Shown piece after piece: positions 45,279-54,485 of a stretch of DNA of 64,000 nt. The DNA is from Streptomyces griseocarneus (GTDB taxonomy: Bacteria; Actinomycetota; Actinomycetes; Streptomycetales; Streptomycetaceae): positions 372,001-436,000 of the forward strand of contig NZ_BNBL01000005.1 in NCBI RefSeq assembly GCF_014655595.1. The letters are read 5' to 3'. Both the position numbers and the translations under genes were made by a program. How positions within the stretch are numbered: position 1 is the first letter of the stretch; each line of letters begins with the position of its first letter. Below the pieces are notes generated by a model, which had not been told where the DNA came from, ran no database searches, and saw only the letters and a list, made by a program, of their open reading frames with translations.

Positions 45279-46580
45279 TCAGCTCACCCAGATGCCCTCG
45301 GGTGAGAGCCGGCGCGCGAGTTGCGTGCCCGACTCACTGATCGGGGTGGACCAGGACACCTCGGCTACTGAGGAGCCGAAGTCGTCAGCGAGTGCCTTGA
45401 CGAGCGTGGCGCCCACCCTCTGACGCCGGTAGGCACCGGCCACCCAGACCAGGCTGATTTGGGGCCGCAGGGTGTCGTCCGCGTCGCCGTACGGGGAGTC
45501 GTCGACAAGATCCCAGGGCCGGTGATGGCCGGTGTCACGGGCCGCCAGGTAGCCGATGACATGCCCGTTCGCCTTCAACAGGTAGGCTCGGACATTGTCC
45601 TCGGTCTCCTCGGGCTCGCCGATGTGGGACCAGGAGCGGAAGTCGTAGTGGTTCTCCTTCTGTGGCATCCGCGCCACCTTGTAGGCGAGCTTCCGCCACG
45701 CGATGGGGGACTGCGTCGTCACTACGGCCAGGTCACCCAGCCAGCCGAGGTTCTTCGCCACCCGCACTCCGAACGTCCATGCCGCGTGGTGGTCGGCGTG
45801 CTCGCGACCGCTGTTCCAGTCCTCCTTCAGGCTCATCCCGCACCGGCAGTCACTGCCGACGGGAGGCAGCACGGTCCGGAACCGGACGGGCGTGGCGCGA
45901 CAACTGAGGTCCTGGTCCCGGCCGCCCACCCAGGGCCGAAAGGGCGCGTCATCCGATGCGACATGACCGCTCCACCGGTCCACCCACCCGGGGTACCGCC
46001 CGGGGAGCTTCTCCCGCAGCTCCTTCTGTGCCGGCGGCAGTGTCGGGCGCACCCACACGCTTCCGGCCGTCGCCCGGCCGTTGAGACGCAGGCCGCTTCT
46101 CTTGGCCTTGCCGCGCAGGAACCTCAGGAACACACCAGGAGGCGAGTGGAAGTCCACGCCCCGCACCAACTCCCGCTCACCAGGAGCGAGCCAGTCGTCC
46201 ACGGGCAGCGCCAGCCGGCAGGCCAGCGCCTCAAGCCCGCTGTAGTCGTGGTCGAGCTCGGCCACGCGCAGGGCTTCGACCGCAGCCTCGACCTCCGCGT
46301 ACGGAACGGACAAGGCGACCCAGCGTGACCCGCTGCTCCAGACGAAGCCGCCCGGGAACCCGTCGTACCAAAGACGGTCGGCGGCCGCACCGCGTACCTT
46401 CTCGACGGCGTCGCTGTAGAGAGTCGGCAGCTCGGCCGCATGGCCCCTTCTGGACGCGGCATCGACGTACCCGTCGCGGTCGAGCTCGACCGTGGCGTAC
46501 CACCGAGTCGGCCGGACACGGATCTTCCGGCAACGCCAGTCGCCCGGATCGGCATCAAGATGGATGGTCCGCTCGCTCAT
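45279..46580 (-). CDS. Zinc finger plus acetyltransferase protein with Eco1/ESCO-like architecture
   Basis: The ATG at 46580 behind GAGGAGC gives 433 residues. Residues 1-230 are an unrecognised region. At 245-265 lies DCRCGMSLKEDWNSGREHAD followed by HH, close to the C-x2-CGM-x-Y...H-x3-H zinc finger of cohesin acetyltransferases. The C-terminal acetyltransferase part has ISLVWVAGAYRRQRVGATLV, ALADDF and WSTPISESGTQLARRL, matching the ESCO pattern RIWV...RRxxIAxxLL...(F/W)SxPTxxG. The finger is C-x-C rather than C-x2-C. The substrate is unknown; bacterial members have no studied role that can be cited here. Confidence 0.7.
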   Translation of the reverse strand: MSERTIHLDADPGDWRCRKIRVRPTRWYATVELDRDGYVDAASRRGHAAELPTLYSDAVEKVRGAAADRLWYDGFPGGFVWSSGSRWVALSVPYAEVEAAVEALRVAELDHDYSGLEALACRLALPVDDWLAPGERELVRGVDFHSPPGVFLRFLRGKAKRSGLRLNGRATAGSVWVRPTLPPAQKELREKLPGRYPGWVDRWSGHVASDDAPFRPWVGGRDQDLSCRATPVRFRTVLPPVGSDCRCGMSLKEDWNSGREHADHHAAWTFGVRVAKNLGWLGDLAVVTTQSPIAWRKLAYKVARMPQKENHYDFRSWSHIGEPEETEDNVRAYLLKANGHVIGYLAARDTGHHRPWDLVDDSPYGDADDTLRPQISLVWVAGAYRRQRVGATLVKALADDFGSSVAEVSWSTPISESGTQLARRLSPEGIWVS

Positions 46581-46656
46581 CTGCTGCTCCTCGTCCTGCT
46601 GTCTCTTTCCGGTACCTACACGGCGTCGCCGCAGGAACACAGACCGCGGGGCAGGA

Positions 46657-46960
46657 CTACGCAGTGGTGTCCGGCTTGCTCAGGACGGGGTTCCAGGCGA
46701 ACCACTCCAGGACGTCAGCGCCCAGTACCCAAGGAGACTCCAGCAGGAGCCTGCCCGTCGCGTAGAGGTCCGCGGTGACGCTGTCCGGCGCCGGCCCGTG
46801 GGGGTGCGCGGAGTCGACGAGACGGCAGGCCGCCTCCGCTGTGGCATCGGCGTGTTCCTCGACTTCCGGTGCGGCACCGGCGGAGAGATCCGTTGCCTTC
46901 TCGGCGACGGGCGGTTCGGGGCGGGGGCGATGAAGGTGCGGAGTCCTCGGCTCAGGGTGC
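46657..46960 (-). pseudogene. C-terminal remnant of a hypothetical protein
   Basis: The frame reads VAEKATDLSAGAAPEVEEHA, DATAEAACRLVDSAHPHG and ADLYATGRLLLESPWVLGAD, VLEWFAWNPVLSKPDTTA-stop with good codon use. No start codon with a ribosome binding site exists in this frame, so the front end is gone or frameshifted. It is located 76 bases upstream of the zinc-finger acetyltransferase gene, same strand. Confidence 0.4.
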
Positions 46961-47255
46961 GACGCGGCTGCGCTGTGGTCGCGGCAGGAGCCTGCCGTAC
47001 GGCCGGTAGGGGCCGGGTCCGAGGTCCTCCAGAGTGAACGAACGTGTGTACGGCGTGCCTTCGGTGTCGGCGCACGGCGGCTTGCCCAACCCCTACGGCG
47101 TCCGCTGGTCACCGCTGGAACCACACGAACGAGAACGGCGCTCACCCCACGGCGGTGCGGGGGTGAGCGCTGTCGCGCGTCACAACCAGTTGGGCCCGTC
47201 GGCGCCAGCAGGGCAATCACGTGTCGGCGCCCGGACCCGAAGGGAGAACGTAGAC

Positions 47256-47279
47256 GTACGGGTACGGGTACGGGTACGG
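47256..47279. repeat. (GTACGG)4 tandem repeat
   Basis: Four perfect copies of a 6-base unit lie in non-coding sequence about 140 bases before the next gene. It is a simple microsatellite; no function is evident. Confidence 0.8.
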
Positions 47280-47417
47280 ACAGCCCGGATCGTTGAATTG
47301 CGTGCGCACCCGGTGCCTGAAGTTGATCACGATGCTGACGGCAGCCGACGCCACGGTCGCGGCCGCGCTGAACACCACTCACGTGCTCCTCCCTCAATCT
47401 GGCAAGAGGCAGGTGCT

Positions 47418-48281
47418 GTGCCCCTGGAGGACATCGACACGAGGCCTCAATTGGTCGATTTCCTGTCGTTTGCCGATAGTTTCACGCTCATCCGAGCAGA
47501 AGCGGAGAGGCCAGTGAAGGGGAGAGCCGCGTCCATCTGGTTCACGCCTGCCCTGCGCACACTCACGGCCTTTCTGGGTGCGGCGTCACTTTGCGCGGGG
47601 GCACTTGCGGTCTTCGTGACCCAAAACGGGACCGGCTCGGCGGCGCTGATCGTATTGGGGGGCGTCCTGGTTCTCCTCGCTCTGCTCGGCAGTCGCATCG
47701 AGAGCCTGGAGTTCGGAGGGGCTACGCTGAGAATGCGGGCCGATGCAGCGGAGAGGTTCGCCTTGGCGGAGGAGTCCGAGCGCCAGGGAGACATCGCCAC
47801 GGCCCATGAGCTACGTGCAGAGGCGAGGACCCTGATGGACGCTGCACGGCCCATCGCCACCGAGTACGGCTCAGTACGCCGCTCTATGCGCCCCGGTGCC
47901 TCACGTCTCTGGGCGTTGGAAGAGGTCGTTGCTCGTGCGCGCCGCTTGGCACGAGAACAGCCCTTCGAGCCGGCCGAGGTCTCGCGCTGGTTGCGGGAGG
48001 GCACGGACGAGGAGCGCATCACCGCCTTGGCAATGATGCAGGCCAGCCCCGAACTGTGGAACTTCGAGGCCACCCTCGCCGCCATCACGCACTCGCACAC
48101 CCCCTTTGAGCAGTACCACGCCTTGCGGCTTGCGGCGCAAATGGTCGACATGCTCGACGCGGACCAGGCCAGGAGGCTGGCCGAAGCGGTAGAGGCACAG
48201 CGCTTCGGGCCGGACGCGGATCGCAAACTGCTGGGCGAGGAGATTGTGCGAAAGGTGCGCGGGCGCTCGCACGAGCAGTGA
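47418..48281 (+). CDS. Two-helix membrane protein with cytoplasmic HEAT-like domain
   Basis: The GTG at 47418 behind AAGAGGC gives 287 residues; an upstream frame was rejected as non-coding. Two membrane helices occupy about 38-60 and 64-82 (LTAFLGAASLCAGALAVFVT, ALIVLGGVLVLLALLG). A soluble helical region follows: AERFALAEESERQGDIATAH, LREGTDEERITALAMMQASP, FEQYHALRLAAQMVDMLDAD. The alternating helices resemble HEAT or TPR-like protein-binding repeats. The family is not recognised. It is intact and typical of actinobacterial membrane scaffolds. Confidence 0.65.
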   Translation: MPLEDIDTRPQLVDFLSFADSFTLIRAEAERPVKGRAASIWFTPALRTLTAFLGAASLCAGALAVFVTQNGTGSAALIVLGGVLVLLALLGSRIESLEFGGATLRMRADAAERFALAEESERQGDIATAHELRAEARTLMDAARPIATEYGSVRRSMRPGASRLWALEEVVARARRLAREQPFEPAEVSRWLREGTDEERITALAMMQASPELWNFEATLAAITHSHTPFEQYHALRLAAQMVDMLDADQARRLAEAVEAQRFGPDADRKLLGEEIVRKVRGRSHEQ

Positions 48282-48560
48282 CAGCCCGGCTGTTCCACGT
48301 CCGCATGGGCGGACCGGGCTCGACACCAAGGCCAAAGGCATCGTGTGAATGTTCGCTGACAGACTCCCGCCGCGCCCAGCTCGAGGGCTACTGCGGGACA
48401 TCGCCCCCGTGATCGGCGTGGCCTACGGGCGAGTCGCAGCGGGGGCTCGCAGCGAGGCGGACTGCGTCACGCTCGCGGAAGCGATGGGGATGAGCGGGCT
48501 CGTGCCGGGCAGGCCGCGAGTGCCTTGTAACCTCCGGTTCGGAATTGCGTTTGTCGCTGC

Positions 48561-48920
48561 GTGGCCTACAAACCCGAGGAATGGACGACCGTCGGCAGCT
48601 GGATGTCGGTATGCGGTGCGTTCCTCGCCTTCGTCGGATCATCGGCACGCGCATGGTTCACGTTCCAGCAGCTTCCCGGCCCTAGTTATCGACTGGCACT
48701 CTCTCGCAAGGAGAAGTGGCATTTCAGGGCGCTGTTGATCATTTTGTTCCCTGTGTTGACCTTCATGTTCCTGCGGTTGCTGTTCTCGCCAGTCGATGAG
48801 GAAGATCGTAAGGAGATTGCCGAGGTGCGGAACCAGTTCATCGGATGGTCCCTGGTGCTGCTCGGTTCGCTAGGCGGTCTCGGCTCAGCAGTGATCAAGC
48901 TGATCAACACCAGTGGTTGA
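48561..48920 (+). CDS. Small membrane protein
   Basis: The GTG at 48561 gives 119 residues. Three hydrophobic segments are visible: SWMSVCGAFLAFVGSSARAW, ALLIILFPVLTFMFLRLLFS and FIGWSLVLLGSLGGLGSAVI. They are separated by short charged loops (SRKEKWHF, EEDRKEIAEVRNQ). No family is recognised. GC content is visibly lower than in the neighbours (AT-rich codons such as AAA, TTG, GAT), which hints at recent transfer. The 280 bases upstream hold nothing recognisable. Confidence 0.55.
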   Translation: MAYKPEEWTTVGSWMSVCGAFLAFVGSSARAWFTFQQLPGPSYRLALSRKEKWHFRALLIILFPVLTFMFLRLLFSPVDEEDRKEIAEVRNQFIGWSLVLLGSLGGLGSAVIKLINTSG

Positions 48921-49072
48921 AGGCCAACAGGCGGAGCAGTGTCCGGATTCCGGCGGTCTCATTCGGGTGCCCCGTGCTCGCCCCGATAGCAGGTCCTGCT
49001 GGCTGACCAGGCGGGCGCCCCTATGCGTAGCTGTCCGCTGAGGAACGACTTTCGCACGGCAGGCTGCCTCTC

Positions 49073-49342
49073 ATGACCACAGCGCCCGCAACACCATCTC
49101 GTACCCGTTCTCTCGGCAAGGGCGTGCGAGCGATCATCCGTACCGAGTCTGCCTCGCCGGCTGAGCAGGCAGCCGCGCTGATCGCCACTATTGAGGATGT
49201 CCAGCTGCCTGCGGCTCTCCTCCATGCCGCGGCACTGATTCTGGAAGCAGCCTCGCAGCCTGAGCCGCTGGACGAGGCCACCCGGAATTGCGTGGCCGAA
49301 CTGGCCATGCGGTTGGCCAAGGCAGTGGACCGCGAATCCTGA
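49073..49342 (+). CDS. Small helical hypothetical protein
   Basis: The ATG at 49073 gives 89 residues: a Thr/Ser-rich start, then AEQAAALIATIEDVQLPAAL and LHAAALILEAASQPEPLDEA as amphipathic helices. It is soluble. No strong ribosome binding site is seen, but composition is convincing. No family is recognised; size and helix pattern would suit a DNA-associated or partner protein. Confidence 0.5.
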   Translation: MTTAPATPSRTRSLGKGVRAIIRTESASPAEQAAALIATIEDVQLPAALLHAAALILEAASQPEPLDEATRNCVAELAMRLAKAVDRES

Positions 49343-49458
49343 GCTTCGACAGGCTCGCTCAGTCAGTGCGCTTCCGTGCGCCCGTTGTACCTGATGGGGA
49401 CCTCCGCGATCTTCTGGCCGCGGTCCTCTCCACGCCGATGGCTTCTACGCGAGTGATT

Positions 49459-50520
49459 TCAGGCTTCGTCGTTGTCGTCGTAATGAACATTGCCGTCTTC
49501 GTCGAGGTGGGGGTGGCGTGGTGCGGGTGGGTGGCTGTTGGTGTCGGAGGGGCGTGGTCCTTCTGGACCGTCGGGGCCCCATCGCAGTAGTCGGCGGGCG
49601 TGGCAGATCTGGTAGACGGTGCCCCCGACCTCGAGCTGGTTCGCGCGTTCGGTCCGCAGCCGGTCGGCAGCCTGGACGTACTCGGCCAGCTCTCCGGCCG
49701 CGGGGTCGGTGCCTTCGGCGGCCACCGCGCGGGCGTCGACCGTCCTGTCGTCGGTGTCTCAGGGAATCAGGCCTCGCTGGCGGGGCTCGAACCAGGTCAG
49801 GGAGAAGTCCAGGGCCTTGCGGGCGTCGTGGGCACGGGCGTGCACACCGCCGCCGACCTTCGACCCAGGACCGTCCCTTTCCACGCCCCTGAACACCGGA
49901 GACAGCAGCATCACGTCCGGATGGGCTGTAAGCGCCTTTTGGGAGTCCCTGCGTACGTCCTCGGGGAAACGGGCCCCGGCGTAGTCCAGATCGCGCAGCG
50001 CCAGCCGTTCCGCGGCCTGGACGGGCGTGACCGGTGCTTCGGGGTCCAGGATCAGACCGTCATCGATCCGCGCCTCCCGCTTCCCCCGGTCCCAGTTGGG
50101 GACGGCGGGCTCGGGGTGGGTCGGGCCGGGGTTGCTCGATGCCGTCCTGCCCCAGCCCGGCGTACTCCTCGGCACGCACCACCCGGTAGCGGATGCCGAG
50201 CGCGGTGAGCTCATCAACGCGTTCGCTCTCCAGCCGGGCTACCGCTGCCAGCACCGAACGCCGCTCCGCTGTGTTCTGCGCCTCGTCCTTCGCACGGAAC
50301 CACATCAGCGAGTTGAGGTTGCCCTGTGCCTGCTGCGGACAGCCGGCCTTCACCGCGACCACTACCCGCCACGTGGTGCCTTGCCGGCGTCCCGTGCGGC
50401 TACCCCGAACAGCGCCCTCCGCATCAGCACCGTGTTCACATCCAGCGCGGCGTCGAGTGCGTCGGCCTCCACGGCCGCCTCCACCGAATCCTCCGGATAC
50501 CTGACTAAGATCGGCCGCAT
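49459..50520 (-). pseudogene. DUF5954 protein, frameshifted with an in-frame stop
   Basis: The start is at 50520 (RPILVRYPEDSVEAAVEADA, NTVLMRRALFGVAARDAGKA). The repeats typical of DUF5954 follow in another frame: ARLESERVDELTALGIRYRV, VRAEEYAGLGQDG. After a further shift near 50100, ILDPEAPVTPVQAAERLALR and FPEDVRRDSQKALTAHPDVM are seen. A TGA after RQRGLIP (49759) interrupts the frame, yet similarity resumes with ADRLRTERANQLEVGG and WGPDGPEGPRPSD to 49459. At least three disabling changes are present. Confidence 0.7.
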
Positions 50521-50874
50521 CCAGTCCGGACTCATTCCCCATGACCCATACGCTCATCCTGTCGACCCCAGGCTGTGCTCACGGGGTTTCCTGATACCTA
50601 GGGCTGCGACACGCCCGTCCGGGATGGCGACACCTCTTCCCCGCGCAATAGCCGAGGGGAAGAGGAGTCGTCGCTTCCGGGCGATGCTGGTCAGGCCGGC
50701 TGGGGCTGGAGGCGGCGAGTGGGGAACGCCGGCCCTGGACCGTCCGCCTCGCTCCTGCACCCGTGTGACCAGGCGGCTCGCACAGCGGTGAGCCTCCGCA
50801 TCAATGCGTCCCGGATCTCCAGCTTTGCACCACTCGTGGTCACGGAGGACTGCACGGCGCCACTGGCGAGGCTC
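50521..50874. other. Gap without a supported gene
   Basis: Only short GC-driven frames are present; no domain, RNA gene or repeat is recognised. Confidence 0.4.
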
Positions 50875-51051
50875 TTACTCCAGATCCTGGCACCCGACGA
50901 GCTGTGCCTGGTCGTAGCCGGTCTTGAGGACCGAGCAGACCAGCTTCGCTACCTCGTTGTCAGCGTGGGCGGGCGTGGCCACGACCACGCTTCCGAGGGC
51001 GAGGAGAATACCTGCCGTGGCTGCGGCGGCGGCACGACGGATGCTGTTGAT
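50875..51051 (-). CDS. Small secreted protein, apparent ATC start codon
   Basis: A textbook AGGAGG lies six bases before ATC at 51051-51049, and translation from there gives (M)NSIRRAAAAATAGILLALGS, VVVATPAHA followed by a 27-residue mature part with two cysteines (CSVLKTGYDQAQLVGC). It is a complete 58-residue signal-peptide protein in every respect except that the start appears as ATC instead of ATG. A TTG at 51129 would add 26 residues before the signal and has no ribosome binding site. It is either a start-codon mutation, a sequencing error or rare ATC initiation. Confidence 0.5.
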   Translation of the reverse strand: MNSIRRAAAAATAGILLALGSVVVATPAHADNEVAKLVCSVLKTGYDQAQLVGCQDLE

Positions 51052-51453
51052 GGCGGGCCTCCTGAGAGTTGTGGCGGCGACTGCCGCCTGCAGAAACACC
51101 GGGAGGTTTTCCGGGCCCTCTGTACGCAAAACGCATGCTCAGGGGCTACACCGGTGCTCCGAGGGGCGCGCGTTCGCCAACCGCGCTCTCATGGTGTGTC
51201 CACGCCCCCGTGGTTCTGTTCACGAAAATGGTCAGCACGCTGGTAGGCGCCAGGGCACAAGATCAGAGTGATAGCGCATGTGAACCCGCCGCAGCGCCTT
51301 GTACCGCAGCACAGCCATGGTGACGGCAGCCCCGGAGCGGGCCGCCGTCACCGGACACGGGCAGGTCAGGCCATGGTGATCACATCAAAGGTGGCTCGAC
51401 CGGCTGGTCGGGCTGGGGACCAGCCGCTGGCCCACAGCGGGTTGGCGTTGCGT
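51052..51453. other. Gap without a supported gene
   Basis: The stretch holds the promoter side of the small secreted gene and GC-biased open frames only. Nothing further is recognised. Confidence 0.35.
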
Positions 51454-51894
51454 TCACCAGGACAGCACGATGCAGCCGTTGCCGCCTGCCCCGCCAGCGC
51501 CGCCACCTGTTTGTTTGGCGCTGGGAGCATTGGAACTCGCGTGGCCGTGGGTGCCGCCGTGGGCGCCCTTGCCGCCGGCAGCATCAGAGCCTCCGCCGCC
51601 ACCGCCGCCGGAGTGCCTGCACTTTGCCGGAATGGGCGGCGCATGGCAGCTGCCGGGGCTGGCGCCATCGCCGCCTCGGTTGACGCCCCTGTGGCCCCTG
51701 CCGTCGCCGCCCCTGTGGCCAGGGACTTGAACTGCCGCTCTTGCCGCACCTCGCCCCGTAGCTGTCGGGGTCGCGGCCCTTGCCGCCGGCACCACCGGCG
51801 GTGCCATCGCCGGCGTCCTCTCCGGCGCCGCCATGCCCGCCGCCGCTGTACCCCTCACCGCCTTTGCCTGAGTGTCTATTTCTGAAGCATCCAT
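51454..51894 (-). pseudogene. Glycine-rich (Gly_rich_2-like) protein, C-terminal remnant
   Basis: Reading across frames gives GKGGEGYSGGGHGGAGEDAG, DGTAGGAGGKGRD, then RGHRGVNRGGDGASPGS, and a close GGAGGAGGNGCIVLSW-stop. The ending (GG-aromatic/hydrophobic-VxxW) parallels the end of the locus at 57722-58790. At least two indels break it and the N-terminal domain is gone. Confidence 0.55.
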
Positions 51895-52178
51895 GTCAGA
51901 AGGGTGTCGGTCTGGGGCGTCGGGACGTCACCCAAGGAGTGCAGAAAGGCAGACATAACGACTTTCGCTGTTCTGACCATGCGCCCCGCTCAGCCACCCC
52001 GCCGGGCGTTACGACGCTCGGCTCGGCCCTCGAAATCGCAAACAGGCACTGCCCGCCTTCAGCAGCAGGTCCTCCCATCGCCATGAGAGAGCCGGGTCGT
52101 GGGGTGCTGTAGGCGGGGGCCGATCAGGTCCACGGCACGGCGGCCACGTCCGCACTGGGTGCACTACGCTCCCTAGGA

Positions 52179-52690
52179 ATGATCACGGACCCGCCGGAGC
52201 GGACACTGATCGCTCAGACGTTCGCTGAACACCATCGTCACCGCCTGCGCGCTCTGTTCGACCTCTTAGGTGTGCCCTGGCTCGAGGACGCCGGGGAACT
52301 GGCGGCGGCTGCGGCCCGGCATTGGCTGGCACCGGAACACGGCCAAAAACACCCTCACCTGCACGCCCACACAAAGGGCCCGGGCGCTGGGCCTGGTCGG
52401 TGAGATGGCACTGCTCGAGGCGGCGTGGCCCCCGGCGGGCATGGCCTTCGACGAGACGCGCATCGTCGCGGGCCTGTGGACAGCCAACGAGCGCAGACTC
52501 CGCCTGCTGCGCCAACTGCGGGACGAACACGGCTGCCGGACCGGCCCGGTCACCCTCTGGGGTGGCCAGCGGCTGCGGAACGCACGCGACGGCGGCATCG
52601 ACGACATCCTCGGCCGCCTCGCCGGCACCGACCCGCGCCTGCTGCACCACCCCTGGGCACGCTCCGAACTCACCCGCGACCCCCACGCTC
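52179..52690 (+). pseudogene. Frameshifted hypothetical protein
   Basis: The ATG at 52179 opens MITDPPERTLIAQTFAEHHR, HRLRALFDLLGVPWLEDAGE with good coding character. After about 52330 the frame moves and RARALGLVGEMALLEAAWPP, GLWTANERRLRLLRQLRDEH and GGIDDILGRLAGTDPRLLHH continue to near 52690, where the similarity to coding sequence stops. The 3' end was cut off by whatever lies at 52700-52940. No family is recognised. Confidence 0.4.
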
Positions 52691-52945
52691 GTTATCTAGT
52701 GCTGCTGACTTTTTGTGCAGGTCAGACAGGTAGCCCGCAGTTAGGCACGTAAGGCACGACGTATCGGTGGGGGATCGCTCACATGTCCAGGAAGCGGTTC
52801 AATCGCACCTCTTCCTGGACCTTCGTTCGAGCGCATCACCGAAGCTGTTACGGTCGTAACACCTTGGCCCCCGGGGGTAGCTAGGTGAGTCGAGGCCCCG
52901 GCCGCCGGTCAACGTACGGTCGCCGGCACGGTCTACGGGCTGTCG

Positions 52946-53680
52946 TTGAACCGCGGTGCCGCGCACTCACCGCTCGCCTCGTCCACGACGCGCCTGTGGG
53001 CGCGGCTGGCGCTGGCGGCCGCCGAATCCGGGGACGGCACCGCGGCGTTCGCCGCGCTCGAGCAGCTGCCGGAAGCGGCGGCCGCCGAACTCCTGGAGGA
53101 CGTGCTCGACCACTGGGCTGCCGGCGGCGCGCCGCTGACGGCCCAGGCGCTGGATACGGACTCCCAGGGCAGTGCGACCGCGTGGGTCGACGAGGCCCCC
53201 GGAAGCCCCTTCAAGGTTGTCCGTCTCCTGCTTGACGACCCCGACGGCGTTCCGCGGTACCGGGTGCTGCTGACCCGTACGGCCGCGCCCGGCGGGGAGG
53301 GGTGGTTGCCCATGCTCACGCTGGAGTGCGAGACCACAGGTGCCGGGATCGAAGATCTGCGCCGCCGTACCGGCTGGCAGCCCTGGGACCTGCGCCGGAT
53401 GCCGGGGCTCGACGTCTCCTGGCGGCTGCGGGTGGACATCGCCTCCCGGTCCCTGGTCTGTCTGACCCACGTCACCGAGGAGGGCGACGACGTCCTGCCG
53501 CACCTGTGGGACGCGGCCGAGACCGTGTCCCCGCCGGAGAACTGGTGGGACCTCCTCGACCGCGCCCAGCACGTCCTGGTCGCCGGACCGGTCAAGGACG
53601 CCGCCGACGAGACGGTTCTGACGCAAGCGGCCCGCACCGGTGAGCTCCTGGCCGTCGTCGCACGTGTCTCTTTCGGGTGA
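52946..53680 (+). CDS. Hypothetical protein, first of a two-gene unit
   Basis: The protein has about 244 residues from a TTG at 52946. The frame is open upstream (TVAGTVYGLSLN), so the true start may be earlier or lost. It is soluble: LALAAAESGDGTAAFAALEQ (helical), FKVVRLLLDDPDGVPRYRVL, GWQPWDLRRMPGLDVSWRLR and ENWWDLLDRAQHVLVAGPVK. The pattern of alternating strands and helices is regular and no catalytic motif is visible. Its stop overlaps the next start by ATGA-type coupling (53677-53680). Confidence 0.55.
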   Translation: MNRGAAHSPLASSTTRLWARLALAAAESGDGTAAFAALEQLPEAAAAELLEDVLDHWAAGGAPLTAQALDTDSQGSATAWVDEAPGSPFKVVRLLLDDPDGVPRYRVLLTRTAAPGGEGWLPMLTLECETTGAGIEDLRRRTGWQPWDLRRMPGLDVSWRLRVDIASRSLVCLTHVTEEGDDVLPHLWDAAETVSPPENWWDLLDRAQHVLVAGPVKDAADETVLTQAARTGELLAVVARVSFG

Positions 53681-54157
53681 GGACCATCGTGGACGAGGAC
53701 CTGGTCAGCCTCTCGCAGATCGCGCGGCTAGCCGGCGTCGGCCGCGCCGCCGTGGCCAACTGGCGCCGCCACCACGTCGACTTCCCGCCCGCCGTCGGCG
53801 GTACGGAGGAAAGCCCCCGGTTCCAGCTCGCCGCCGCTGAGGACTGGCTGCGCATCCACGGCAAGATCTTCGAAGCTGAGCCGCCGCCGGAGCCGGCCAC
53901 GCTCGCCCTGGAGGGCGGGCGGACGATCACTCTGCACTTCCCCCGCCTGTCCCACTCCCCGTACGGCCAGGAGACGTTCGAGAAGCTCGGCGGGTTCATC
54001 GACGCAGACGCGCCGGTGCGCTGGCCCCGCGACGATGTGCAGCGGGCCGACGTGCCCGGCCACCCGCCGTTTCCAGGTGGACGGCGCCGATGTGGACATC
54101 AGCTACGCCGCATCCCCGACGCACCGGCAACGTGAGCGGCGCGTCAGCAAGACGTGA
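53677..54157 (+). pseudogene. HTH protein resembling the N-terminus of an N6-DNA methylase, C-terminus frameshifted
   Basis: The GTG at 53677 opens DEDLVSLSQIARLAGVGRAA, VANWRRHHVDFPPAVGGTEE, a MerR-like helix-turn-helix that in Streptomyces commonly precedes an N6-adenine DNA methylase domain. Here the methylase is missing. A short domain follows instead (ITLHFPRLSHSPYGQETFEK), then an indel near 54075 after HPPF, with the coding-like end QVDGADVDISYAASPTHRQR in the next frame to 54157. It is coupled to the preceding gene. Confidence 0.5.
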
Positions 54158-54485
54158 GCGAAGCGTTAGCGGGGAATGGGAGTCTGATTTCTCTGTGCCA
54201 GATTGGCAGCTCACATCGGTACCTGCCAATCTCATGCACGCCGCAAGGAACAGCTGGGACGGGAATCCTTCCGCGCCTGCCCTCCGATGCCGACCCGTGT
54301 TCTATTGATACGCATCTGAAGGTGGAGGCGTGAAGTATAAAACCGCCAGGGGGAAGACGGCCCTGGGCTCTCGCTCGCCCTTTCCGGGCCCCTGCTCGTA
54401 TTGCCGAACCTGGCACGCCGAAGGGGATCCGGTTTCCACGCCCAGTGAAGGATAGTCTAGTGCGGGATTTCTGGAGGGGCTGGAT
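54158..54485. promoter_or_regulatory. Upstream region of the CdtB-lectin gene
   Basis: No gene is visible. Base composition falls compared with the flanks. A GCCAGGG-N9-CCCTGGGC-type inverted repeat lies at about 54347-54370, which could be a hairpin or operator. An excellent GGAGGGG (54473-54479) sits six bases before the TTG start. No clear -10/-35 pair could be defined. Confidence 0.4.

Noticed and set aside
47256..47279. (GTACGG)4 as telomere-like repeat
   Set aside because: Streptomyces telomeres are built of varied palindromes, not hexamer arrays; this is a simple microsatellite.
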